A DNA stretch of 64,000 nt from Platerodrilus igneus (Eukaryota > Arthropoda > Insecta > Coleoptera > Lycidae): assembly GCA_036346225.1 (NCBI GenBank), contig JARFIW010001364.1:1116001-1180000 (forward strand), written 5' to 3'. Positions 23,501-33,422 of the stretch are shown in pieces. The translations under genes and the position numbers were made by a program. Position 1 is the stretch's first letter. Each line of letters opens with the position of its first letter. Below the pieces are notes generated by a model, which saw nothing but the letters and a program-made list of their open reading frames with translations, ran no database searches and was not told the origin of the DNA.

Positions 23501-26199
23501 AATGTTTTTGGTATAGAAGGCAACTCGATTGTGGGACCGCTTCACTTTACAGCACGCAAGAGGGATCGGCACGTAAATTTGTTATATGTTCAGAAAGACG
23601 GAAAGGAGCATTTTTGTTTGATCAACAATTTAAACGGATTGGTTAGAACTCAGCTATCTGCCCGCACAGGACTCAAACTGTTATGCGATGGATGTTTAAT
23701 ATATTTTCGTTCGGAGGAGGAGTTACACCGACATACAGAGCATGAATGCAACCATATTGTGACTACAATGCCGACTGCAGCTAAATGTGTGCTGGAATTT
23801 GTTAATATTCACAAACAAATGACCGTACCGTTTGTGATATACGCTGATTTCGAGTCGGTGCTAAAACCTATTAGTACTGCTACTCCAGATACATCTTCTT
23901 CGTTCACGAATAGCATCCAGGAACACAAGCCGTACAGCTTCGCATACTACATAAAATGTTCATACGATGACTCGTTTAACAAGTTTGAGCTGTACAGGGA
24001 GCTGAAGGCTGCCAAAGTGTTTATGGAGAAGATGGAAGAAGAAGCTCGACGACTGGGTGAAATCTTAAAAACAAACACCCCCATGCTTCCAATGGAACCC
24101 CTAGATGAGTTGTTGTTTCATATGACAGTGGATTGCGGAATTTGTAAAAAGCCTCTTGGGAGTGAAAGAGTTAGGGATCACGACCACTTGACTGGTCGCT
24201 TTCGCTCAGCTGCACACCCACAGTGCAATATAAAGTACAGGGTACCTCATTTCATCCCTGTTGTATTTCACAATTTAGGCGGGTACGATAGTCATTTTAT
24301 TGTGAAGGAGTTGGGGTATGATAAAGAGAGGATCACTGTAATCCCTAATAATAAGGAGCGCTTCGTATCGTTCACTAAAAATGTGAGGTTATATGGTGAA
24401 CAACCAGAGGAGTGTGATGGCGAGCCTGAAGGATCTGACAATACAGCGATACAGCTCAGGTTTATAGACTCGTTAAGATTCATGGCCTCATCGTTGGACA
24501 AGTTGAGTCAGAATCTTGATACTACTCAGTTTGTAGAAACTCGCAAATACTACCCCGATGAGCAAGAGTTTGGGTTGTTGACGCGGAAAGGCGTTTTTCC
24601 ATACAACTATATCACCGATGCTGTAGTACTGAACGAGACATCATTACCACCGAAAGAAACCTTTTTTAATAATTTAACATCTACGGATATCAGCGATGTG
24701 GACTACGAGCACGCACGGAAGGTGTGGAATACGTTTGGCATTTGCACGCTTGGGAGTATAGCGATTTATACCTGAAAACCGATGTGCTACTACTTGCAGA
24801 TATTTTTGAAAACTTCCGCTCTGTATGCAAGCAGACGTATGATCTGGATCCATGCCAGTACCTGACAGCTCCAAGTTTGAGCTGGGATGCGATGCTTAAG
24901 CATACTGGTGTAAAACTGGAGCTGTTGATGGATATTAGCATGCATAATTTTATTAAGGCCGGAATCAGGGGAGGCTTGACTCAATGCAGCCAACGATATG
25001 CTAGAGCGAATAATAGGTATATGGAGAATTACAACCCTGACGAGCCATCCAAGTACCTAGCATATCTGGATGCTAATAATCTTTATGGGTGGGCAATGAG
25101 ACAGCACCTGCCCATTGGTGATTTTAGATGGATGGATGCTAGAAAGATTGCTCTCTAAAAGAACTAATTTTGAATATACCTGAAACCAACGAGAAAGGTT
25201 ATATTCTAGAAGTTGATCTGGATTACCCCGAACATCTACACCATTCCCACAACGATCTACCCTTCTGTCCTGAAAACATGGTACCTCCATCGCCCAAATC
25301 AAAGACACCTAAATTGTTAGCAACTCTGTCGGAAAGAAAACTATATTATTCATTATCGGAATTTGCAACAGTGTATGCGATACGGTCTAAAACTAAAAGC
25401 AATCCACCGGGTTTTAGAGTTTACTCAGTCTCCATGGTTGAAGGCGTATATCGACCTTAACACCGGGTTGAGGATGTCGGCGAAAACGCATTTGAGAAAG
25501 ACTTTATAAATTAATGAATAATGCGGTGTTCGGGAAGACTATGGAGAACGTAGACAAACGTGTAGATGTGAAAATCGTGACCCGGTGGGATGCTTCTGGT
25601 AAATGGTTGTGCGCGAACAAGCTAATTGCTCGACCAAACTTTAACAGTTGCTTAGTGTTGGGGGAAAATCTGGTGATTATACAGATGAATCGTGTAAAAG
25701 TGAAGTACGACAAGCCGATTTATGCAGGATTGTCAATTTTAGATCTCTCCAAAACGCTAATGTACGACTTTCACTACAGTACTATGGTTCCTCTGTATGG
25801 TCCCAGATTGTCCCTGCTTTATACAGATACAGACTCCTTAGTGTATAGTGTGCAAACTGAAGACTTGTATAGTGACATTAGTGCAAACATTGAGCATTTT
25901 GATACAAGTGATTACCCTCCAAACAATAAGTACAATATACCGCGTGTGAACAAAAAGTTGTGGGGAAATTTAAAGACGAGTTTTGTGGATTTGGTGTTGA
26001 ATTTGTAGGTAGTAGGCTAAGTCCTACTGCATTATTAGTGAGAAAGACATTGTTAAGAAAATTAAGGGTGTTAGTCGTAATGTGGTGGCGGGGATTAGTG
26101 TAGATAGTTTTAGGGATGTTGTTATTAATAATAGAGATGCCCTCATGAATACGATGGTATCAATCCGGAGTAAAAACACGTTTTGTACACCCAATTAAT
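23475..26199 (+). pseudogene. Polinton family B DNA polymerase (protein-primed type)
   Basis: This is the replicative polymerase of the element. In the 414-residue frame 23531-24775 I see a C2H2-like knuckle (residues ~52-73), exonuclease motif I in FVIYADFESV (Asp ~106, Glu ~108), a Cys/His segment with DHDHLTGRFR and HPQCN, and exonuclease motif II in FHNLGGYDSHFIVKEL. Frame 24724-25158 carries polymerase motif A (YLDANNLYGWAM). Frame 25514-26008 carries motif B (NNAVFGKTMENV) and motif C (YTDTDSLVYS). The C-terminus continues in another frame to TAA 26197-26199. Breaks lie near 24775, 25158, 25460 and 26000. Catalytic acids are all still present; only the frame is lost. Confidence 0.92.
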
Positions 26200-26201
26200 T
26201 A

Positions 26202-26207
26202 ATAAAA
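26202..26207 (+). terminator. poly(A) signal of polymerase gene
   Basis: AATAAA begins two bases after the polymerase stop codon. Confidence 0.55.
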
Positions 26208-26420
26208 TTAGTTTATCGGGCGCAGATGACAAGCGTTACGTCATCCCCGGAAGCATATCAACCTACGCATGGGGGCATAAAGATATAAGATAGTTGTTTA
26301 TATTTTATTGTGTATATATATAGTATATAAGTTAGTTATAAGCATATCTACCCTCCCCCCATCCTTAATAATTCCTTTGTTCCCGGCGACATGTGTTTAC
26401 CTCCACGTGGTGTCGCTGGA

Positions 26421-26463
26421 CGGTAAAACATATTGTTAGATTAACAATATGTCTTATTGACCG
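26421..26463. repeat. near-perfect hairpin right of polymerase gene
   Basis: ACATATTGTTA (26428-26438) is followed after GAT by its exact reverse complement (26442-26452). CGGT at 26421 and ACCG at 26460 extend the pairing. A smaller GATGAC/GTCATC inverted repeat lies at ~26226-26247. Confidence 0.85.
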
Positions 26464-26484
26464 AAAACACGTTTCCTCTTTTTT

Positions 26485-26555
26485 ACATTAATCTCTTTTT
26501 ATTACAGGTCTATTTAAACAGCACATTAATCTCTTTTTTGTTACAGGTTAAACTA
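26485..26555 (+). repeat. 38-bp direct repeat with splice-acceptor-like ends
   Basis: ACATTAATCTCTTTTT followed by TTACAGG occurs at 26485 and again at 26523. Each copy has the pyrimidine-rich tract plus TTACAG form of a splice acceptor. Confidence 0.7.
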
Positions 26556-27222
26556 CTTGGATTCGGCTACACACAGGAAATAATGTTATACTTTGTAAAA
26601 ATTGTAATTAGTTTATTAAACTGTGAATAAATTATTAAAATTTTGTGTGCTTAATTTTTGTGTTACTACCTCTAACTGTTTGGTTAAAGCATATATCTTG
26701 GATAGCGAAAAAGGTTTTAAAAATGGGGTTAAATATATACGAGCAAAAATTTTAGAGGTTTGAGAGCTTTAAAGTATAATTTGCAGAGCGTTGTCCGATT
26801 TCAAATCTGTTTACAGATTCTGCAATAAAATTCTAAGCTAACAAGATGTATTGCATGACTAAGAAAATTTATAAGAACGCTCAAAAGTCGCTATAGGTAA
26901 AAAATCTTAAAATGGGGGTAGCTCCCTTGGGGATGGTGCAATCTAAAAAATTCTTAAAGATTCGGGTACCTGAGAAAAATCTAATATTAATTGATACCAA
27001 ACAAGGTAGGTTTATCTCGAAAGATGCAATGGTTAGACAAACTATTTGGTTCAGATGAAAGATAAAAAATGGCTAGTCGAAGAAAACTATTTGGTCCAGA
27101 ATGTTAGCGGTAAAAAATCTTAAAAATAGGTTTATCTCGTGGGAGGAAAAATGGTTAGTCGAAGAAAACTTTTTGGTCCAGATGAGTGAGGAAATGAGGG
27201 ATTCTGGAGGAAATGAGGGGGT
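26556..27222. other. non-coding junction between Polinton and retrotransposon, with short repeats
   Basis: No ORF is present. From ~27030 to 27185 the words GAAGAAAACTATTTGGTCCAG and TAGGTTTATCTCG recur (three and two imperfect copies). The retrotransposon's integrase frame begins at 27223. The Polinton's right end must lie in or before this interval, but no terminal repeat is obvious. Confidence 0.5.
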
Positions 27223-27747
27223 GATTACGCCCATAATGTACTACTGATTAATTCTGCAAAACATCATGCCACTGGTTATTCGCCAAATTTCTTAGTTTTT
27301 GGTCGACATGTTCCTGTGTCTGGAAGATTTTATGGTCTTGAGGTGGAACCCTCAGTTGATATTGATTTTATTTCTAGTGATAGACCTTCGTATGTGTCAG
27401 ATCATCAAGGACTATTTGATATTTTTATAGACGTACAGAAAAGGTTACATTTAGCTTACATGCAGTCTAGTAATTCATATAATTTAAGGAGACGTAACAT
27501 ATCTTTCGAAGTAGGTGACAAAGTTTGGAGGTCAAATAAAGTTCTTTCGAAAGCAAGTGATAAGTTCACAGCTAAGCTTGCGACCAAAATATGTTTTGAG
27601 TATTGTTAAAAGAAGGTTTCGAATTTAATTTATGAATTGATTAATGAAAATGGTTCAAGGGCAGGCAGATGGCATGTTAAGGACTTAAAACCTTATTCAG
27701 AGTTCAGTGGTGATATTGAAAAAGAGAACGTTCTGAACATTAATTAG
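27223..27747 (+). pseudogene. pol: integrase C-terminus of Ty3/gypsy-like element
   Basis: The frame opens with DYAHNVLLINSAKHHATGYS and continues through PNFLVFGRHVPVSGRFYG, the end of the catalytic core and linker of a gypsy-type integrase. A FEVGDKVWRSNK segment follows, typical of the C-terminal DNA-binding domain. One frameshift at ~27585 separates the last ~45 codons (GRWHVKDLKPYSEFSG), which stop at 27747. The catalytic DDE residues are absent. It is in the same orientation as the gag-pol fragment ending at 3261 and is the missing 3' end of that type of element. Confidence 0.85.
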
Positions 27748-28889
27748 TGTTGTTGATATATTTAATGGTTGATAGAAGGAATTATTTCTGTCTTATCTTT
27801 TAGTAAAGGATTTAATTATGGTATTGGAATACTGTTTGGTAGTCTAAAATTTAGACGTTGGATAAGAAGTATAAAAAGAATTTTGGTGGTGCAGTAAGGT
27901 TGATACTAGACTGTGCTGATATTGTTAGTTAAGTTATTCATTTGAGTCAAGATAAAAGTTACATGTTTCCGTTTGTCAAATGATTTCATTTGTCGTATGA
28001 TTCTCTAGTTCAAGGTTATAAAGGAATATATAGGTATTCTTATGATTAAAGTGTTTGATAAATAAAGTTGTATATATTTGGTTATTATTTTCTTTTGGAT
28101 TTATGATTAAAGTGTTTGATAATTATATTGGGAATCAAGTAGTTTGATTCCATATTAAATATTGGTTGGAGGTCAATATTGTTAGTAACTATGATAGTTA
28201 TGTTTAGTATGAATATTGTGTAAGCTGACAATGTTCTATGTTTAGTATGAATATTGTGTAAGCTGACAATGTTCTATGTTTAGTATGAATATTGCGTGAA
28301 ATAGCAATGTTCTATTTTGTTCATTCATGCGTGAGTGAGATTTTTGAGGAGTAAGACGTGGTGGCGTTTTACTTGTCTCTTCAGAGATAGAGATGTTTCT
28401 ACATTTTGGTTGCATATACATGCGGTAGATTGTTGAACGTTAGTGATTTCAAGACATGTTTGCTGTTTTGAAGTTATGTTTGGAGTGGATCTCAAAGATA
28501 GTGAGAGTCCTTTTCTTCTTTTGTAAATATGTAAATTAAGGTTAATAAAATAAAAATATGTTTGTCATGATAATTTGAAATTTTTATTAAAGAATCATAA
28601 TACGGCAGTATTATATATTTTGTTGTTTAAGTTTCGAGTATAAATGAGTGATATAATAACCCCGAATATGTATTAAATAAAAATGAAACCCTACCGATTA
28701 AGACTTCCCGAATTTGTCCCCTTGTGGCGTATAGTACGCGTAGTTACTCGTCACTCATTTTCAATTATGTTGTATCTTAAGTGGTAATTTTTGTTTTAGT
28801 TTGTAAAAATTAATAATAATAAGTTGTGAATATGTAACAATAAATTCAAAAAAAAATTCTTCGCATTTATTCCAGAATTTTTTCTTTTA
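27748..28889 (+). other. 3' untranslated region of the LTR element
   Basis: No envelope-like or other ORF is present between the integrase stop and the polypurine tract. It holds the triplicated 38-bp repeat listed separately. Confidence 0.55.
28201..28314 (+). repeat. three tandem copies of a 38-bp repeat
   Basis: TGTTTAGTATGAATATTGTG starts copies at 28201, 28239 and 28277. The first two are essentially identical; the third diverges after the first ~20 bases. Confidence 0.9.
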
Positions 28890-28900
28890 GAAAGAGGCAG
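28888..28900 (+). promoter_or_regulatory. polypurine tract of LTR element
   Basis: AGAAAGAGGCAG lies immediately before TGTAGCAA, the inferred start of the 3' LTR. Purine-rich tracts at this position prime plus-strand DNA synthesis. Confidence 0.55.
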
Positions 28901-30748
28901 TGTAGCAATTTTATTTTCCACCTAATATATATCCGTATAATCAATCCTTTTATTAAATATTAAATAATATAATACATTATAATGTTATCCAATCTACTTA
29001 ATTTAATAACATCTATTGTCCAATAAAGAACTAGTATTTAGTTCATGTTAAAAGTTAAATTCTACGGTGACAATATATAAGCTCTTGTTTGGTATCCTTC
29101 CTAAAGCCCCCTCTACTCAGGAACCGCAAGGTAACGCTGTTACCAGGCAGCGACAAGCTCGGCCCGCACTTCTAACACAGCTGGGGTTAAAGCAGGTCGA
29201 AAATTGTTCTTAGGAACGATGTCCTTCATTGATTTTTGTTGTTGGAAGCGTGCACGATGGAAGATTGCAAGTGTAAGCCATCTTCAAAAATTGTTTTGGA
29301 TGGTCCATTTTTTTGTTGAAACCAGTCGTGGAGAACGATGAAGTTTTTGTTAAAAGACCGTTAGGAACAGTAAGTGAATTTGTTTCTATAACAATATTAA
29401 TTAAAATTTTCAGTGTAACTTTGGGAATAATTTAATTTAAAATATATAGCAACGTAAATTATAAATAAGCAACTTTTCTGAATGGTATTCATGCGAAATT
29501 GAGAAAAACAATTCTATTCTTGTATAATATGGAATCACATATATAATTTATTCAAGTTAATTACAAACAACATTTGCTTTCTTGTGGTGTTAATTACTCC
29601 TGGAACATCTGTAAATTGAAACGCAGTGAATGGAGGCCAAGTGACGTGTTTTTCGGGATGCAGCGCAGCTGTTTGTTTGGAATGGAGAGTTCCGTTGTTA
29701 ATACATACGTCAGCTTTCAAGCAGGTATTTAGGTGCAATTTGGAGTTCTGGTATGTACAAAACATTATGTTCGTATGTTGTTTGAACTGCCGACGTAGAA
29801 ACGAGATAAATTTTACTTTATCGACTTGTGTTAACTTTGAACAGGTCATGGACAGACCTCAATTATATTTTTCGTTGTTATACGATATGAATCTGTAATT
29901 TGTTCCTACATAATTCTTTTATTAACTCAATGAAACATCAGAAGATGTCACTACTAATTAGATAAAGTAAATTCTTATAACTTTGAACCTTTAGAAATTA
30001 AATTTTTACATTTGATATTTTATGAACAATTATCTGTAATTATCTACTGTGAAATTAAGGTAGATCTACCGTAATTAACTTTTGCTATAAATAAGCAATT
30101 TATGCTTTGTCAATTTGTTATATAAACCTCACTAAATAGTAATTGGTACGGATATATTCAGTACCATTGTAATTAACTCTTTCTAATTTAAATTAACTTA
30201 TAAAGGAAGACATATTTTTTGTAGAAAATTACTTTATTTGATACCAAAAAGAATAGATTCTTATTTTCGGACTAAAGACTATCTTTTATTTAAGAGGAAT
30301 GAAAGATGAGTCTGATTGTATTTAATTATTTTTGAGTTTGAATGCACAAACAGTGCTTTTCTTTGTTTAATTTGTTCACAGGTGCAATGGAGGATTGCTA
30401 AGGTCAAAGTCGAGCCATAAGGTAAGATACTTCAAAGATTAGGAGGTCTTTAAAAATTATATAGCGGTTATAGGAGAAAGGTTTCCGCATTAGCCTTGTA
30501 CAAGGGACCTGTATTAGGTCTCCCCAGTATAAAAAAATACGGTGGCGCCTTATTCTTATTACTAGTGGTCGCAATTACACCCCGACCCACAGCTCATTCT
30601 CTACCCAGAGCATATAGTTCGACTAGCCGCTTTACCTTTGAGATTTCCTCAACATAGAGCCACCTTCCATCTTAACTTGCCGTGGGCTCCTTTCCTAATT
30701 ATCGGAAATTCTCGTTAACAAAAAAAAAAAGAATAGTTAAAGGTTACA
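28901..30748 (+). repeat. 3' LTR of Ty3/gypsy-like element
   Basis: The last 875 bases (29874-30748) match 1-865. The left end is inferred from the polypurine tract followed by TGTA, which pairs with the TACA end at 30745-30748 as the expected short inverted terminus. That gives ~1.85 kb, long but not exceptional for an LTR. It contains a GGTAAC/GTTACC hairpin at 29130-29144 inside an unusually GC-rich patch (29100-29210). Open frames inside it (29535-29898 on both strands) look incidental. Confidence 0.8.
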
Positions 30749-31790
30749 CAGGAACGTCTACAATGGTGTGCATATATCTTGTGAACAGCCCCCTTTCGTC
30801 GCTGTGTCGTTTTAGCAGTATATCCCATGCGGCCTGTAAATTAACTGCTCTCATACGTTTTTCTACTAATTCTTTAGAATTACCCATTACGTGCGTTTTT
30901 TAGTACAGCATTCTTTCTTCATCGTTTAACTCACTATTTCCCATCACTGTTTGCTCGAAGATATCTTTAAAGTCTACCTATGCATCCATTGACCCAAAGA
31001 ATTGTGGTAGGTTTAATTGTAAAGTTTTTATCTGTTTCTCCATTGAGCTTGTTTAGTTGCACTAAATTTTTTTAGAAATTGCTTTCTTTCCTCTTCAATT
31101 TCTTCAAACATATCTAGTATAAAATATTCATCTTTGAAATCAGTTTTCTCCATTATGATATTTTCGTGAAAATCACCAAATCTCATCGATGACATTGAAT
31201 TTTTGTAACCCCTTGGTGATGTCCACCATATCCATTTCTTTTTTGAAACGCCTCATTTTTTATCTTTGGCAGCGAATTCTAACTGTCTGCGGCCTGACCG
31301 CTTGCTTACTTTACTTTTGCTGTACTACTCTTTCTTCAACCTCTGTTATGTAGTCGTTCACTTTGTTGTGCATGCTTCTCACTTCTTTCACCAGGTTTTT
31401 TGTGAAATACCCGTAACTCGTTTCTAACCCTGCTTCCAGTTTATAGTTATTTTTTATAAACTCTTCCCACAAAGCGTGGACTTACTCTTTTTTCATAACA
31501 AAATAACTTTCAGTTTTCTTAATTGTTCGGTGTTTCTTTATACTTACCAGCACCTTTTGCAAGTTTTCCCCGATCCTTCCTTGCGCTTTGCTAATACCCT
31601 CATTTTAAATGCACTTCTAACTAAATTTTCGTCAAAAGGTGTGTGTTTGTAAGACCCATACACTACTCTAATATAATTCCTAATAATCTCAAAGAAAGCA
31701 ATGTCTGTTATTACTTTAGAATTCTTGCTTTTAGTACTTGACCTCCACAGCAACTGAAAAGCTTCCTGTTTGTCAGCCGCAACCAATGCT
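30749..31790 (-). pseudogene. gag: BEL/Pao-like gag fragment
   Basis: On the minus strand, starting from an 80-codon frame at 31544-31786, stretches in shifting frames follow the order of a BEL/Pao Gag. ALWEEFIKNNYKLE and SYGYFTKNLVKEV lie near 31480-31390. A LNLPQFFGSMDA and VDFKDIFEQTVMGNSELND segment lies near 31020-30920. AWDILLKRHSDE and RYMHTIVDVP lie at 30840-30752. It stops exactly where the LTR begins. A possible start (ATG 31998, in ACCATGG context) lies upstream but meets a stop after 16 codons. Identification rests on pattern and order only. It is separate from the BEL/Pao copy at 38.9-45.2 kb. Confidence 0.5.
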
Positions 31791-32694
31791 TTAGACGGTT
31801 TCCAATTATTTTTCTCAGACTTACAACATTAAACTCCTTCCAATTAGCATGTGTTGTAGGACACACACTAATACAATACCAAATATTTACTTAAAACAAC
31901 CAATGTCTACTATTGCTTCAAGCTTGTCAATTTAATATACGCGCTAATCATAAACTTGATTTCCTCCAATTAGTAAAGCACATACTAACTGCTTCCATGG
32001 TGACCAAAATTTGGGCTCCAGATGTCCAACCTTTGCCTTTACAACGCCAATTTTTCGATGTTCTTACTTGAAGAATCAAAAATTTCTCAAAAATACCCAA
32101 ATTTTAGACCATAATTTACCCAAATTTGTTCTATTTTTTGCTCGAAAGCCCAACCATGTAGAAAATGATCGTAAGGAACTGGGTATAGATGCTGTAAATT
32201 CGTCGCCAAATCCCCATGTCAATTCTGATGTTAACTTCATTATTAATTAAAATAACTGATTAAGTATAGAGTAATTTATTTATTATAACTTATTACGATT
32301 TCGCATCTGTGAGTACTATTTACAGTGCTTGCTGTGGATGGTAGAACAGCTTTAAATAGGTACTGACTTTCTATTTCTAATTCTTACCTTGTATAGCCAA
32401 AGAACTAGGAAATTTTATCCAACCATACTCAGTTTTGTGCAGAACTAAAGTTTCACATTACTTACAATCTTCTTAGTACAATAAATAAAATAATTAATCT
32501 AAAAATTGTATTGAATGGCGATACATCAGATCCATTTGTATAACTAAATACCTTACCACCATTTGAAGCGGTTGCAACAATACTATTGAATGCTTTCTGT
32601 TCAAAATTACATAACTCAAAAGCTTTTTCCTTCATACATTCCACGTTAGTGCAAAAAAACGCTATTTTATCAAAACTATTATACTTAAATGCAT

Positions 32695-32696
<2 letters not shown>

Positions 32697-32757
<61 letters not shown>

Positions 32758-32775
32758 ATATATATATATATATAT
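32697..32775. repeat. (TA)n microsatellite
   Basis: About 75 bases of alternating TA with one interruption (TATTATTATA). Confidence 0.97.
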
Positions 32776-32862
32776 TGCTATGATAACGCCTCGCTTTGTG
32801 GCGTTACTAAAAGAGTGCTGTGATAACGCCGCACTGAGAGCGTTACTAAAAGATGTGATACA
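32776..32862 (+). repeat. two tandem ~42-bp hairpin units after (TA)n
   Basis: Each unit reads GATAACGCC, a short loop, GGCGTTAC or AGCGTTAC, then TAAAAGA. TAACGCC and GGCGTTA pair as a stem. A related unit also follows the (TA)n tract at 45.8 kb. Confidence 0.8.
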
Positions 32863-33422
32863 GATACAGCAATTTGTAATACTTGAAATTGTTCATCTAC
32901 CTTGCTTTCTAACTTTGCCTGGCTAGCTCAACGAAATTGACGGAATTTTCAAAATGAAATAAAACAGCAGTACCACAGAACATTTATACAGTATGAAATA
33001 TTTTCTCTCATACAAAAGCATTTACATCATCGTTTCTTTCAAACAAAAAATAATTTCTAAGAAATACTTGTTATAAAAAAAGTTGTTCCTTACCTTATTT
33101 TAAATTTACAGAACTAAATTCTTTTTTTTATGGATGATTTACCTGGTTTTGTTTATTGCCATGCTTGTAAGGTTCGTTTGGCCAAAAAACGCTTGACAGA
33201 TAATCAATTAAAAGGTCAGAATGTTTCGAACACTGAACACAAATGCTCCTGGTAAATATCCTTCACAAAAAAATATTATATAATTACCACCTTCAATTAG
33301 ATGCAAATACTCTAATATCAGTTGAAAATAAATCAAAAATTAATATTTGCAGAATCCACACAAAGACTCTTTGTAATTAAAACCTTCTTATTTTTAAATT
33401 GATGTCCAATTCCGCTTATAAG

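Larger units (their letters stand above)
13075..26463. mobile_element. decayed Polinton/Maverick (polinto-like virus) element
   Basis: The span contains the hallmark set of a Polinton: an integrase with chromodomain, an FtsK/HerA-type packaging ATPase, a double-jelly-roll capsid protein and a family B DNA polymerase. The integrase, ATPase and capsid are on the minus strand and the polymerase faces outwards on the plus strand. All genes carry frameshifts or stops. The usual long terminal inverted repeats were not detected by eye, so the boundaries are those of the coding evidence. Elements of this class are typically 15-20 kb, so the true ends may extend to ~12.0 and ~27.0 kb. The element sits between the two halves of a Ty3/gypsy-like retrotransposon. 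Confidence 0.88.
31791..33422. other. non-coding DNA with microsatellite
   Basis: No transposon protein is seen. Apart from the (TA)n tract and hairpins listed separately, there is one short plus-strand frame (33130-33255, 41 codons, with a C-x2-C and a late H-x-C) of unknown meaning. Confidence 0.5.

Noticed and set aside
12000..27222. search for Polinton terminal inverted repeats
   Set aside because: No convincing long inverted match between ~12.0-13.0 kb and 26.2-27.2 kb was found by eye; borders are left open.
29535..29898. overlapping ~100-codon frames on both strands inside the 3' LTR
   Set aside because: Located inside the LTR, without homology, and open on both strands; probably chance.
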